NCBI RefSeq assembly: GCF_033546935.1
Contig: NZ_CP137854.1
Span: forward strand, 2,108,001 to 2,172,000
Origin: Xylophilus sp. GOD-11R
Lineage (GTDB): Bacteria > Pseudomonadota > Gammaproteobacteria > Burkholderiales > Burkholderiaceae_C
DNA: 64,000 bases
Direction: 5' to 3'
Part shown: piece by piece, positions 53,000-62,214 of the stretch
How positions within the stretch are numbered: the stretch's first letter is position 1
Layout of the letters: the number at the start of each line of letters is the position of its first letter
Translations under genes and position numbers: made by a program
Notes under the pieces: model-generated
What the model was told of the DNA's origin: nothing
What the model saw: only the letters and a program-made list of their open reading frames with translations
Database searches by the model: none

Positions 53000-53931
53000 G
53001 CGAGCTGGCGAGGCTCTTCGTGCATGGCGATCACCTCGCTACCGACCGATGCCAGCCAGGCCGCCAGCCGATGCGTCGCGTCGTTCGCCGTGTCTTTCCA
53101 GGAGGCGAAATAGGCGCAGGGCTGCCGACCCGGCTCGGCGCTGGCGGCCGGCCGGCACCAATGGAGTTCGCGCAGCGCGCCGCTCGCCAGGCTTTCTTCC
53201 ACCATCAGGCGCGGCACCAGCGCGATGCCGAGACCGGCGACCGCCGCCTGGATGACCATGGAAAACAGCTCGAAGCGGTGGCCCAGGCGCGCTTCCGGGC
53301 GGTTCTGCTGACAGTCCTCGAGAAACCGGCTCCAGGCGTCGGGTCGGCTTTCCAGGTGCAGCAGGCCGATATCGAATAGGCAATCCCAAGCGCGGTGGCC
53401 GATGCGCCGCGCGAGGTCGGGCGAATATACGGCGACCGATTCACCTTCTCCGACAATGCGGCAATGTGAATATCCGGCCCAAGGTTCCTGGCCGGAGTAA
53501 ATCATCAGGTCGAACTGCGACGATGCCAGGTCGACCGGATCGACGCGCGAATATAGGTGGAATTGAATCTGCCGATTTTCCTGCAGAAAATCGCGGGTGC
53601 GGGGAATCAGCCATTGCGTGGCGAATGCCGGCACGGCCGCCACCTCGACGATTTCCCTGCCCCGGCTGCGGCCGATGACGCCTTCGGTCGCCGTTGCGAG
53701 CCGGCCGAGGCTGTCGCGCACCTCGGCCGCGTACCGCGCGCCTTCGCTGGTCAGTGTCAGCCGCTTGCGGTGCCGCAGGAACAGGGACTGGCCTACGCGG
53801 TCTTCGAGTGCGATGACCTGCCGGCAGACCGCGCTTTCGCTCACCGACAGTTCTTCGGCCGCCCGCGCGAAACTGCCCAGTCGGGCGGTGGCTTCGAACA
53901 TGGTCAGCGCCGTCAGGCTGGGCAGTTTCAT
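52993..53931 (-). CDS. LysR-family transcriptional regulator (GcvA-like)
   Basis: 312 residues. The HTH at about residues 5-60 reads FEATARLGSFARAAEELSVS, ESAVCRQVIALEDRVGQSLF. The effector domain starts near residue 90 (REIVEVAAVPAFATQWLIPR). The AVPAFATQWLIPRL-type block is typical of the GcvA-like group. Divergent, with a 92-base gap, from the TPP-enzyme and Bug operon at 54024, its likely target. Lower GC is noticeable in its N-terminal coding part and in the intergenic region. Confidence 0.92.
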   Translation of the reverse strand: MKLPSLTALTMFEATARLGSFARAAEELSVSESAVCRQVIALEDRVGQSLFLRHRKRLTLTSEGARYAAEVRDSLGRLATATEGVIGRSRGREIVEVAAVPAFATQWLIPRTRDFLQENRQIQFHLYSRVDPVDLASSQFDLMIYSGQEPWAGYSHCRIVGEGESVAVYSPDLARRIGHRAWDCLFDIGLLHLESRPDAWSRFLEDCQQNRPEARLGHRFELFSMVIQAAVAGLGIALVPRLMVEESLASGALRELHWCRPAASAEPGRQPCAYFASWKDTANDATHRLAAWLASVGSEVIAMHEEPRQLAA

Positions 53932-54023
53932 GGTTTACGCACGAAGTTCATTCGAAAATCTCAGTCATCGAAGATTGTGTCATGCCTAGAATTTGATATT
54001 CGAGATTCACCGGCAAGGAAATA

Positions 54024-55574
54024 ATGAACGGCGCCAAGATATTGGTAGAAACCCTATTGAAAAACGGGATCGACACCTGTTTTGCAAATCCCGGTACCAG
54101 CGAAATGCATTTTGTGGCGGCGCTGGACCAGGTTCCCGGCATGAAATGCGTGCTGGGGCTGCAGGAGAACGTGGTCACCGGCATGGCCGACGGTTATTTC
54201 CGCATCGCCGGCAAGCCGGCCTGCACCTTGCTGCACTGCGGCCCGGGTCTGGCCAACGGACTGGCCAACATTCACAACGCCCGGCGCGCCCGCAGCGGCA
54301 TGCTCAACATCGTCGGTGACCAGGCCACCTACCACCGGCCCTTCGACGCGCCGCTCACCGCCGACACCGAGTCGCTCGCCCGCGCCGTATCGGCCTGGAC
54401 GCGCACCTGCACCGACGTCGCACGCCTCGGCGAAGACGCCGCCATCGCGGCCCAGGTGGCCACCGCCGAGCCGGGCCAGATCGCCACCTTGATCCTGCCG
54501 TCCGACGTTTCCTGGAACGAGGGCGGGAAGATCGGTCCGGTGCTGGAGGCGGTGCCGGCGTCGGCGGTCGTGCCAGCCCACATCGAAAAGCTCGCGCAGC
54601 TGCTCGAATCCGGCGAGCCGACCTTGCTGCTGCTCTCGGGCACGGCGCTGACGGATGCGGGCCAGGACCTGCTGCGGCCGCTGATCGACCGGTACGGTGT
54701 GTCCGTCATGGCCGAATACCCGATCGGCCGCATCGCGCGCGGCGGCTCGCGAATCGCGATTGCGCGCCTGCCCTATGGCATCGACGACGCGGTGGCGGTG
54801 CTCGGCAAGTTCCGGCATCTGGTATTGGTCAACGCCAACGACCCGGTCGGATTCTTCGCCTACCCCGGCAAACCCTCGCGGATGGCGCCCGACAGTGTGG
54901 AGGTGTTCCATTTCTCGCGGCCGCACCAGGACTGCATCGGGGCGCTGAAAGCGCTGCTCGGCCGACTGGGGCTGCAGGCCCGGCGCGCCGATGGCATCCG
55001 CCAGAAGCCCGAGGCCGGCGCCTATCGCGGGCGGCCGACGCCCGAGGCGCTGGCCACTTGCATCGCCGCGCTCATGCCCGAGGACGCCATCGTCTCCGAC
55101 GAAAGCGTGAGCTTCGGCCGGGGCTTCTACAAGAACACCTTCGACGCGGCGCCGCACGACTGGCTGCACCTGGCCGGCGGCGCCATCGGCGATGGCCTGC
55201 CGGTGGCCACGGGCGCTGCCATCGCAGCGGGGCGCCGGCGCCGGGTGATCAGCGTGCAGGCGGACGGCTCGGCCATGTATTCGATCCAGTCGCTCTGGAC
55301 GCAGGCGCGCGAACGCCTGCCCTGCACCACCATCCTGCTGAACAACCGCAAGTACCAGATCCTGCTCGGCGAATACGCCGGTGTGGGGGCCAAACCGGGG
55401 CCGACGGCGATGTCGATGCTCGATCTGGGCAATCCCGGCATCGACTTCGTGAAGCTTGCCCAGGGCATGGGTGTGGAGGCGGCACGCGCCACCACCATCG
55501 AGCAATGCGAAGACCTGATGCGGGCCAGCTTTGCGCAGGACGGGCCGTTCCTGATCGAGCTGATGATCGACTGA
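54024..55574 (+). CDS. Thiamine-diphosphate-dependent enzyme, acetolactate synthase large subunit-like
   Basis: 516 residues. The N-terminal PYR domain contains FANPGTSEMHFVAALDQ and the cofactor-activating glutamate in LGLQENVVTGMADGYFR. The C-terminal PP domain has the TPP motif in VQADGSAMYSIQSLWTQARE, ending in TTILLNNRKYQIL. It is shorter than anabolic IlvB/IlvI (about 560-600) and no regulatory subunit gene adjoins, so a catabolic decarboxylase or lyase (benzoylformate/oxalyl-CoA/sulfopyruvate type) is as likely. It is followed by a Bug receptor; the divergent LysR is its probable regulator. Confidence 0.88.
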   Translation: MNGAKILVETLLKNGIDTCFANPGTSEMHFVAALDQVPGMKCVLGLQENVVTGMADGYFRIAGKPACTLLHCGPGLANGLANIHNARRARSGMLNIVGDQATYHRPFDAPLTADTESLARAVSAWTRTCTDVARLGEDAAIAAQVATAEPGQIATLILPSDVSWNEGGKIGPVLEAVPASAVVPAHIEKLAQLLESGEPTLLLLSGTALTDAGQDLLRPLIDRYGVSVMAEYPIGRIARGGSRIAIARLPYGIDDAVAVLGKFRHLVLVNANDPVGFFAYPGKPSRMAPDSVEVFHFSRPHQDCIGALKALLGRLGLQARRADGIRQKPEAGAYRGRPTPEALATCIAALMPEDAIVSDESVSFGRGFYKNTFDAAPHDWLHLAGGAIGDGLPVATGAAIAAGRRRRVISVQADGSAMYSIQSLWTQARERLPCTTILLNNRKYQILLGEYAGVGAKPGPTAMSMLDLGNPGIDFVKLAQGMGVEAARATTIEQCEDLMRASFAQDGPFLIELMID

Positions 55575-55646
55575 GGGGAGGGCGCCCGTCGCTGGCGACG
55601 CCGGGGGGCGGGTTTTCACAAAAAGCAGACTCAAGGAGACAAACGC

Positions 55647-56648
55647 ATGAAAAGAATCCAGTTCCTCCAGGCCTCGGGCGTCTTGTGCATCGCGGCCGTT
55701 GCCGGCCTGCAGCCGCTGCCGGCGGCCGCGCAGGCCTATCCGGACAAGCCGGTCACCCTGGTCATTCCGTTCCCGCCCGGCGGCACCACCGACGTCTTCG
55801 CCCGCAACATCGGCAACGCGCTGCAGGGCATCCTGAAGCAGCCTTTCATCGCCGACAACCGGGTGGGCGCTGCCGGCAACATCGGCGCGGCCTACGTCGC
55901 GCGCGCCAAGCCAGACGGCTACACGCTGATGCTGGGCACGGTCGGCACCCAGGCGATCAACCATTACCTCTACAAGAACCTTCCCTACGACCCCGAGCAG
56001 GACCTCGTGCCTATCGCGCTGGTGGCCACTACGCCCAATGTGATCGCCGTCGCCACCGGCTCGAAGATCAAGTCCCTGGGCGACCTGATCGCCGCGGCCA
56101 GGGCCGCGAAAGCGGCGAATGCGCGGCCGATCAGCTATGCCTCGCCCGGCATCGGCTCGTCGGTGCACCTGACCGGCGCCTACCTGGAGCAGGCCGCCGG
56201 CATCGACCTGCTGCACGTGCCTTTCAAGGGCGTGTCGGGCTCGCTGCCGGCGGTGATCGGCGGCCAGGTCGACGTGCTGCTCGACAACCTGCCGAGCACG
56301 CTCGCGCAGGTGAAGGACGGCTCCAAGGTGCGCGCCATCGCGGTGACCTCGGCCCAGCGTTCGCCCGAGCTGCCCGACGTTCCGACCGCCGTCGAGTCCG
56401 GCCTGCCGGGCCTCGACGTACAGGCCTGGTTCGCGCTATACGCGCCCAAGGGCACGCCACAGCCGATCATCGACCGGCTGATCGACGCATCGCGCACCGC
56501 GCTCAGGCAGCCGGGCGTGATCTCCGCCCATGCGGCGCTCGGCGCGCAGCCGGGCACGCTGTTCGGCGCGGATCTCGCTGCGTTCGAGAAAGCGGAGCGC
56601 GCGCGTTGGTCGGCGCTGGTCAAGGAACGCGACATCCGCGCCGAATAG
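55647..56648 (+). CDS. Bug/TctC-type tripartite tricarboxylate transporter substrate-binding protein
   Basis: 333 residues. CAAGGAGAC stands before the ATG at 55647. The signal peptide ends at about residue 28 (PLPAAAQA). YPDKPVTLVIPFPPGGTTD, KPDGYTLMLGTVG and LPYDPEQDLVPIALV are the Bug blocks. It is an orphan periplasmic receptor, located 72 bases behind the TPP enzyme and probably in the same transcription unit; it likely binds the 2-oxo acid or related acid that the enzyme degrades. Confidence 0.93.
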   Translation: MKRIQFLQASGVLCIAAVAGLQPLPAAAQAYPDKPVTLVIPFPPGGTTDVFARNIGNALQGILKQPFIADNRVGAAGNIGAAYVARAKPDGYTLMLGTVGTQAINHYLYKNLPYDPEQDLVPIALVATTPNVIAVATGSKIKSLGDLIAAARAAKAANARPISYASPGIGSSVHLTGAYLEQAAGIDLLHVPFKGVSGSLPAVIGGQVDVLLDNLPSTLAQVKDGSKVRAIAVTSAQRSPELPDVPTAVESGLPGLDVQAWFALYAPKGTPQPIIDRLIDASRTALRQPGVISAHAALGAQPGTLFGADLAAFEKAERARWSALVKERDIRAE

Positions 56649-56673
56649 CGGCGGTACCGCAGATCCCGAGCAC

Positions 56674-57123
56674 TCAGAGCTTGGTGGCGCTGCGGGCCAG
56701 CAGCTTCCAGTCGTCACCCTGCTTCTGCCACACCATCAGGATGTGCAGGTTGGTCGGCACCATGCGGCCGTCGGCCACGATCTTCTGTTCGCCCATCCAG
56801 TGAAAGCGCACCACCGCGCTGTCGCCCACCACGGCGATGACCGGGTTCTCGTACTGCAGGGCCGTGAACGGCGACTTGCCGGTGGTCGCGTTGGCGATGA
56901 ACGTGGCGCGGTCTTCCACGCGGCCGTCGGAGTGGCTGTAGCTCAGGTCCGGGCTGACGAGCGGCGACAGCGCTTCGGGCGTGCCGGCGATCTGCGCCTG
57001 GCGGAAGGCTTCCACCTTCCGGGCGACGGCGTCCTGCTCGCCGGCGGCGAATGCCGGCAGCGCCGGCAGGGTGGAAAGGGCCGCCAGGGCGATGGCCGGG
57101 ACGACGAGGTGTCGGCGCATCAT
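56674..57123 (-). CDS. Secreted SnoaL/NTF2-like (DUF4440) protein
   Basis: 149 residues from the ATG at 57123. The signal peptide (HLVVPAIALAALSTLPALPA) ends near FAAGEQ. The remaining about 120 residues form a cone-shaped NTF2-like fold: VEAFRQAQIAGTPEALSPLV, LSYSHSDGRVEDRATFIANA, VVRFHWMGEQ and a final LMVWQKQGDDWKLLARSAT. Such domains bind small hydrophobic ligands or act as isomerases; function here unknown. Convergent with the Bug gene. Likely follows the citrate synthase-like gene in transcription. Confidence 0.85.
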   Translation of the reverse strand: MMRRHLVVPAIALAALSTLPALPAFAAGEQDAVARKVEAFRQAQIAGTPEALSPLVSPDLSYSHSDGRVEDRATFIANATTGKSPFTALQYENPVIAVVGDSAVVRFHWMGEQKIVADGRMVPTNLHILMVWQKQGDDWKLLARSATKL

Positions 57124-57233
57124 GTTGGTCTCCGTTTTTTTGATTCTTGAGGGCCGGCGGGCTCGCCGATCGACGGCCATGCTCGGGCAATCGGGACGAG
57201 GGCGCATCCGGTCTCACCCGCACGGCCGGCGGT

Positions 57234-58391
57234 TCAGGCCTCGGCCATCGGCGCCAGCGGCTGGCCCACGTAGCGCCCGCGCGGCCGGATCACCTGCGGC
57301 ACGGCCAGTTGCTCCAGGCAGTGGGCCAGCAGGCCGATGCTGCGGGCGGTGGCGAACAGGCCGAAGGCCGCGTCCGCCGGCAGCCGGTGGTGCGCCACCA
57401 GCGCGCAGAGGGCCACGTCGATATTGGGCTGCAGCCCGGTCAGCCGGGTGGCCTTTTCGATGAATCGGGCGACGACCTCGGTCGGCTCGAACAGACCGAG
57501 CAGGGCGGTGGCGCGCGGATCGCCGTCGGGATAGAGGTGGTGGCCGAAGCCGGGCAGCGGCAGGCCGGACGACAGGTAATGGCCGATGACTTCGTCTTCG
57601 CCCAGGCGCTCGACGTCGTTGAACAGCGCGCGCACCTGGCCCGAGGCATCGCCGTGCAGCGGGCCCGACAAGGTCATCAGCCCGGCCAGCACGCAGGCCG
57701 GCAGCGAAGCGCCGTTGGAGGCGGTGATGCGCGCGGTGAAAGCCGAGCTGGTGAGTTCGTGGTCGACCAGCAGCACCATCGCCGTGCGCATCTGCTCGGC
57801 CGCGAAGGCCGACTGTTTCCAGCCCCGGGCGAAGCGCAGGTGCAGCGGCTGGCGGCCGGGCTTGGCGCCGAAGGCGTTGGCCAGCTGGCCGACCAGGCCC
57901 TGGCCCTCTTGCTGCAGGACATGGGTGACGCGGCCGCGGGTGGAGTGGCCGGTGGCGGCCAGCGCGGCCAGCGCGGTGAAGGCCGCGAGCCGGCCGGATT
58001 TGCCGTCATGTACCGGGGCGTCCCAGCCGAAATCCAGTGCCGAACTGGCCCCCCAGAGCAACTGCGCCGCCTCTTCGAGCGTGGCCGATGCCGCCAGCTC
58101 GACCGCATCGCGCCCCCGGTAGTAGAGCCGGCCCCGATGGAACGCCGACAGCGCGGTGGCGATGCTGGGCTCGGCGCCGAACAGGGTGTTGGTGGCCAGC
58201 GTTTCGTGCTTGCGGCCGGCCTGCTTTCGCCGCGCGAGCGTGGCCACGTCGTCGGCCCGGTACAGGCTGCGGCGTGGCTGGTCGGGGTCGGTCATCACCT
58301 CCAGCTTGCTGCGGCTGACATAGGCGTAGACGGTCTGTGGCCGCACGTCGAGCAGGCGGCAGACCTCGTCCATCGGTATCCAGGAGGCCAT
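57234..58391 (-). CDS. Citrate synthase-family protein with N-terminal helix-turn-helix
   Basis: 385 residues. Residues 1-60 look like a MerR/excisionase-type winged HTH (IPMDEVCRLLDVRPQTVYAY, VSRSKL). The citrate synthase fold follows with all three catalytic residues: His in LSGPLHGDASGQ, His in LPGFGHHLYPDGDPRA, and Asp in LQPNIDVALCAL. It may be a catabolic citrate or 2-methylcitrate synthase-like lyase acting on an acyl-CoA, with the HTH either binding DNA or serving in assembly. Divergent from the hydroxyacid dehydrogenase operon. Confidence 0.87.
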   Translation of the reverse strand: MASWIPMDEVCRLLDVRPQTVYAYVSRSKLEVMTDPDQPRRSLYRADDVATLARRKQAGRKHETLATNTLFGAEPSIATALSAFHRGRLYYRGRDAVELAASATLEEAAQLLWGASSALDFGWDAPVHDGKSGRLAAFTALAALAATGHSTRGRVTHVLQQEGQGLVGQLANAFGAKPGRQPLHLRFARGWKQSAFAAEQMRTAMVLLVDHELTSSAFTARITASNGASLPACVLAGLMTLSGPLHGDASGQVRALFNDVERLGEDEVIGHYLSSGLPLPGFGHHLYPDGDPRATALLGLFEPTEVVARFIEKATRLTGLQPNIDVALCALVAHHRLPADAAFGLFATARSIGLLAHCLEQLAVPQVIRPRGRYVGQPLAPMAEA

Positions 58392-58459
58392 TGAATAAAC
58401 TGAAATGAAAGGGTGGGGGAGGGAAAGTCCTAGGCATTGATTTTATAAGTCAACGTTGC

Positions 58460-58475
58460 TTGATTCGTCAATCAA
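58460..58475. promoter_or_regulatory. Inverted repeat between citrate synthase-like and hydroxyacid dehydrogenase genes
   Basis: TTGATT-cgtc-AATCAA at 58460-58475, in an AT-rich 102-base divergent region. A related imperfect repeat (TTGATTTTATAAGTCAA) lies just upstream at about 58437-58453. Candidate operator pair for a GntR-like or other regulator. Confidence 0.45.
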
Positions 58476-58493
58476 TCACTAGCATGGACCCTC

Positions 58494-59447
58494 ATGAAAC
58501 CTCAGGTCCTGCAACTCAATCCCATCCTCGTGCCGGCGATCAACGACCAGCTCGCGTCGCTCTACCAGGTCCACAAGTTCTTCGAGATCGACGACCAGCC
58601 CGGCTGGATGCGCGACAACGGCCCGGCAGTCCAGGCCGTCATCACCGGCGGCCACACCGGCATCTCGCGGCCCATGCTCGAACAGCTGCCGGCGCTCAAG
58701 GTGGTGGCGGTCAACGGCGTCGGCACCGACGCGGTCGACCTGGCCTATTGCCGCGAGCGCGGCCTGCCGGTCACCGCCACGCTCGGCGCACTCACCGAAG
58801 ACGTCGCCGACCTCGCCATCGGCCTGCTGATCGCCGCGTGCCGCAACATCTGCGCGGGCGACCGTTTCGTGCGCGCCGGGCAGTGGGAACTGCATCCGCA
58901 GCCCAGCGCGATTCCGCTGGCGCGGCGCTTCAGCGGCATGCGCGTGGGCATCGTCGGCATGGGCCGGGTGGGGCGCGCGGTAGCCACCCGCGCGGCCGCC
59001 TTCGGCTGCCCGATCAGCTACACCGATTTGCGCCGCATGGACGATCTGCCCTACGCCTTCGTGCCCGGTCTGGTCGACCTGGCCGCGCAGTCCGACGCGC
59101 TGGTGCTGTGCGCGGCCGCCGACCAAGCCGAGGGCATCGTCGATGCGGCGGTGCTCGATGCACTGGGACCGCGCGGCTTTCTGGTGAACGTGGCGCGTGG
59201 TCGGCTGGTGAACGAAGCCGACCTGTGCGCGGCGCTGGAAGCCGGTCGCATCGCCGGCGTGGGCCTGGACGTTTTCGTCGACGAGCCCCGGGTGCCTGCC
59301 GTGCTGCGGCAATCCGAACACGCCACGCTGCAGGCGCACCGCGCCAGCGCCACCTGGGAAACACGCACCGCCATGGCCCAGATGGTGGCCGACAGCGTGG
59401 CGCAGGCCCTGGCCGGCGAGCGCCCGGCGATGAGCCTGACCACCTGA
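58494..59447 (+). CDS. D-2-hydroxyacid dehydrogenase, NAD(P)-dependent
   Basis: 317 residues. The nucleotide-binding site is VGIVGMGRVGRAVATRAAAF. Catalytic residues are Arg in LVNVARGRLVNEADL, Glu in LDVFVDEPRVP and His in TLQAHRASATWETR. It resembles the glyoxylate/hydroxypyruvate reductase branch and reduces 2-oxo acids to D-2-hydroxy acids or the reverse. It leads a tightly packed operon with an FAH-family hydrolase, an SDR and a Bug receptor, likely a complete small catabolic pathway for a hydroxy or oxo acid. Confidence 0.92.
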   Translation: MKPQVLQLNPILVPAINDQLASLYQVHKFFEIDDQPGWMRDNGPAVQAVITGGHTGISRPMLEQLPALKVVAVNGVGTDAVDLAYCRERGLPVTATLGALTEDVADLAIGLLIAACRNICAGDRFVRAGQWELHPQPSAIPLARRFSGMRVGIVGMGRVGRAVATRAAAFGCPISYTDLRRMDDLPYAFVPGLVDLAAQSDALVLCAAADQAEGIVDAAVLDALGPRGFLVNVARGRLVNEADLCAALEAGRIAGVGLDVFVDEPRVPAVLRQSEHATLQAHRASATWETRTAMAQMVADSVAQALAGERPAMSLTT

Positions 59448-59457
59448 GACCGCATCG

Positions 59458-60198
59458 ATGAACCGATTCGTCATTCCCCCGGCTGCACCCGCCACGCTCG
59501 CCGTGACCGGCAGCGACCAGGTGTTCCCGGTCGGCCGCGTGTACTGCATCGGCCGCAACTACCCGTGGACGGCCGGCGAGGCGCGCCCCGCCGACATGCC
59601 AGGCTGGTTCATGAAGCCGGCCGACGCGGTGGTGCCGGCACAAGGCGTGCTCGCCTATCCGCCCGAAACCACCGAGTTCTGCCACGAGATCGAGCTGGTG
59701 GTGGCCATCGGCCGTGGCGGCCACGACCTCGATCCGGCACGCGTCGAGGCCGATCACGTCTGGGGCTACGCCGCCGGGCTGGACCTGACCCGGCGCGACC
59801 TGCAGCAGCACGCCAAACGGGTCGGCGGCTCCTGGGAGCCGGCCAAGGCCTTCGATCGCTCGGCGCCGTGTACGCCGCTGGTGCCGGCCTCGGTCTGCGG
59901 CCATCCCCGGCGCGGCGCGGTCTGGCTGGCGGTCGACGGCCAGGACCGCCAGCGCGCCGACATCGCCGACCTGCTCTGGCCGGTGGGCGAACTCGTCGCG
60001 ATGCTGTCGCGCTCGGTCACGCTGATGCCGGGCGACCTGGTGTTCACCGGCACGCCGGTGGGCGTGAGCGCGCTGCAGCCGGGCCAGGTCGTGACGGCCG
60101 GTGTCGCAGGCATCGGCGAACTTTCCATGACGGTCGGCGCGCGCCCCGCGCGCGCGGCCGATCGCACCCCCACACCATCGGAGGAAATCCACTCGTGA
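59458..60198 (+). CDS. Fumarylacetoacetate hydrolase-family protein
   Basis: 246 residues. The FAH fold has VYCIGRNYPWTAGEA near the N terminus, the metal-binding glutamates in EFCHEIELVVAIGRGG, VWGYAAGLDLTRRDLQ and the C-terminal LMPGDLVFTGTPVGVSAL. Relatives hydrolyse or decarboxylate acylpyruvates or oxo-dioic acids (for example YcgM, HpcE). Ten bases behind the hydroxyacid dehydrogenase; its TGA overlaps the GTG of the SDR gene. Confidence 0.9.
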   Translation: MNRFVIPPAAPATLAVTGSDQVFPVGRVYCIGRNYPWTAGEARPADMPGWFMKPADAVVPAQGVLAYPPETTEFCHEIELVVAIGRGGHDLDPARVEADHVWGYAAGLDLTRRDLQQHAKRVGGSWEPAKAFDRSAPCTPLVPASVCGHPRRGAVWLAVDGQDRQRADIADLLWPVGELVAMLSRSVTLMPGDLVFTGTPVGVSALQPGQVVTAGVAGIGELSMTVGARPARAADRTPTPSEEIHS

Positions 60199-60962
60199 GC
60201 GAAGACAACAAGCAATCAAAGATCGCCCTGGTCACCGGCGCCGGCAGCGGCATCGGCCGCGTCACCGCACTCGGTCTGTTGGAAGACGGCTTCATCGTCG
60301 TGCTGGCCGGCCGGCGCGCCGAGCCGCTGCAGACTCTGGTCGCCGATGCCGCATCGCGCGGACAGACGGCGCTGGCGGTACCCACCGACGTCACCGATCC
60401 GGCCAGCGTGCAAGCCCTGTTCGACACCATCGAAAAAACCTACGGCCGACTCGACGTGCTGTTCAACAACGCCGGCGTCAATGCACCGGCGATTCCGATG
60501 GACGAACTGCCGCTGGAGAAGTGGTTCGCCACGCTCAACACCAACGTCACCGGCGTCTACCTGTGCGCCCGCGCCGCCTTCGGGCTGATGCGCCGGCAGT
60601 CGCCGCAGGGCGGCCGCATCATCAACAACGGCTCCATCTCGGCGCATGTGCCGCGTCCCTTCACCGCGCCCTATACGGTGAGCAAGCACGCGGTCACCGG
60701 CCTCACCAAGTCGCTGGCGCTCGACGGCCGGGCCTTCAACATCGTGGCCAGCCAGATCGACATCGGCAATGCGCTGACCGAGCTCTCCGAGCGCATGACG
60801 CGCGGCGTGCTGCAGGCCAACGGCACCACCGCGCCCGAACCCATGATGGACGCGCGCCACGTCGCCGACGCCGTGCGCCACGTGGCGGCCATGCCGCTGA
60901 CGGCCAACATCCTCAACATGACGGTGATGGCCAGTTCCATGCCGTTCGTCGGGCGCGGCTGA
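60195..60962 (+). CDS. Short-chain dehydrogenase/reductase
   Basis: 255 residues. The GTG start at 60195 overlaps the previous stop (GTGA) and has GGAGGAAAT before it. The cofactor site is VTGAGSGIGRV, and NNAGV is near residue 94. Catalytic Ser in NGSISAHVPRPF and the YxxxK in PYTVSKHAVTG are present. Classical SDR that interconverts a hydroxyl and a keto group. Third gene of the operon, probably acting on the same compound as the dehydrogenase and FAH hydrolase. Confidence 0.92.
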   Translation: MSEDNKQSKIALVTGAGSGIGRVTALGLLEDGFIVVLAGRRAEPLQTLVADAASRGQTALAVPTDVTDPASVQALFDTIEKTYGRLDVLFNNAGVNAPAIPMDELPLEKWFATLNTNVTGVYLCARAAFGLMRRQSPQGGRIINNGSISAHVPRPFTAPYTVSKHAVTGLTKSLALDGRAFNIVASQIDIGNALTELSERMTRGVLQANGTTAPEPMMDARHVADAVRHVAAMPLTANILNMTVMASSMPFVGRG

Positions 60963-61003
60963 AGCCAGTCGCCGTACCAACCCTCAGAAAAAAGGAGATA
61001 GAC

Positions 61004-61984
61004 ATGAACAAGCGCCAATCCCTCTTCCAGCTCGCCGCCGTGTCGGCCGCGCTGGCCTTTGCGCCGATGTGGGCGCAGGCCCAGGGCAATTACCCGACGC
61101 GGCCGGTCCGCATCATCGTGCCGGCGCCGCCGGGCGGGGCGATCGACATCATCGCCCGCGTGGTGGGCGACAAGCTCGCCATCGCGCTGGGCCAGGCGGT
61201 GATCGTCGACAACAAGCCGGGCGCCTCCAACAACCTCGGCACCGACCAACTCGCCAAGTCGGCGCCGGACGGCTACACCATCGGCATCGTCGGTGGCAGC
61301 CACAACATCAACAAGTTCCTCTTCAAGAACCTCGGCTGGGATCCGGAGAAGAGCTTCGAGCCCATCGTCTACACCCACGAGGTGCCGCTGGTGTTCGCGA
61401 TCTATCCCGGCATTCCGGCCAAGACATTGCCGGAATTCATCACCTGGATGAAGGCGCATCCGGCCGACGCCAAGGTGGCCACCTCCGGCCGTGGCAGCGC
61501 GCAGGAAATGGCCGCCGAGATGTTCCGCATGGCCAGCAAGACCGAGATGCTGCTGGTGCCCTACAAGGGCTCCTCGGCCGCGCATCCCGACCTGCTGGCC
61601 GGCCGCACCGCCCTCTACATCGACACCATCAGCGCGATCCAGGCGCAGGTGAAGGGCAACAACGTGCGGGCCATCGCGGTGTCGACCGCCAAGCGCACCC
61701 AGGCATTGCCGGACGTGCCCACCGCCGCCGAACAGGGGCTGAAGGGCTACGACGCCAATACCAACGGCGGTTTCCTGGCGCCGGCCGGCACGCCGGCGGC
61801 GATCATCACCAGGCTCAACACCGAGATCAACACGGTGCTGAAGATGCCGGAAGTGCGGGCCAAGCTGGAGGCCGCCGGCATCGAAGTGCAGGGTGGCACG
61901 CCGCAGGAATACGCGGCGGTGATCAAGTCGGACCTGGCCAAGTGGGGCAAGGTCGTGAAGGAAGCCAATATCGAGCCGGAGTGA
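61004..61984 (+). CDS. Bug/TctC-type tripartite tricarboxylate transporter substrate-binding protein
   Basis: 326 residues. AAAGGAGAT before the ATG at 61004 fixes the start. The signal peptide ends near MWAQAQG at residue 28. YPTRPVRIIVPAPPGGAIDI, APDGYTIGIVGG and LGWDPEKSFEPIVY are the family blocks. Last gene of the hydroxyacid operon; the receptor for its substrate. Fourth orphan Bug protein of the window. Confidence 0.93.
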   Translation: MNKRQSLFQLAAVSAALAFAPMWAQAQGNYPTRPVRIIVPAPPGGAIDIIARVVGDKLAIALGQAVIVDNKPGASNNLGTDQLAKSAPDGYTIGIVGGSHNINKFLFKNLGWDPEKSFEPIVYTHEVPLVFAIYPGIPAKTLPEFITWMKAHPADAKVATSGRGSAQEMAAEMFRMASKTEMLLVPYKGSSAAHPDLLAGRTALYIDTISAIQAQVKGNNVRAIAVSTAKRTQALPDVPTAAEQGLKGYDANTNGGFLAPAGTPAAIITRLNTEINTVLKMPEVRAKLEAAGIEVQGGTPQEYAAVIKSDLAKWGKVVKEANIEPE

Positions 61985-61998
61985 TCCCGGCCCGGCTC

Positions 61999-62214
61999 TC
62001 AGGCGAAGACGTCGAGCAACTGGCCCAGCGCCGCGTTGCCCGCGAGCACTGCCACGCCGGTGCTCGCCGGCATGGCGCCGGTCAGCACCGCCGCGCCTAC
62101 CGCCACCTTGGCCATGTCGCCGAGGTCGCCTTCGTTGGCGCTGCGCACGGTCTGCTTGACCGTGTTCCAGGCGGCTTCGGCGGTGTGGCTGAGAACGGAG
62201 CCGATGGAACTCAT
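61999..62214 (-). CDS. Small protein of 71 residues with glycine/alanine-rich hydrophobic C-terminal half
   Basis: The ATG at 62214 is preceded by GGGAGAA, a good ribosome-binding site, which supports a real gene within a longer open frame. The N-terminal half is polar (SHTAEAAWNTVKQTVRSANE), while the C-terminal half is hydrophobic (VAVGAAVLTGAM, TGVAVLAGNAALGQLL) and could span or insert into a membrane. No family recognised; the profile recalls small stress or toxin-like membrane peptides, but nothing proves it. Confidence 0.6.
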   Translation of the reverse strand: MSSIGSVLSHTAEAAWNTVKQTVRSANEGDLGDMAKVAVGAAVLTGAMPASTGVAVLAGNAALGQLLDVFA

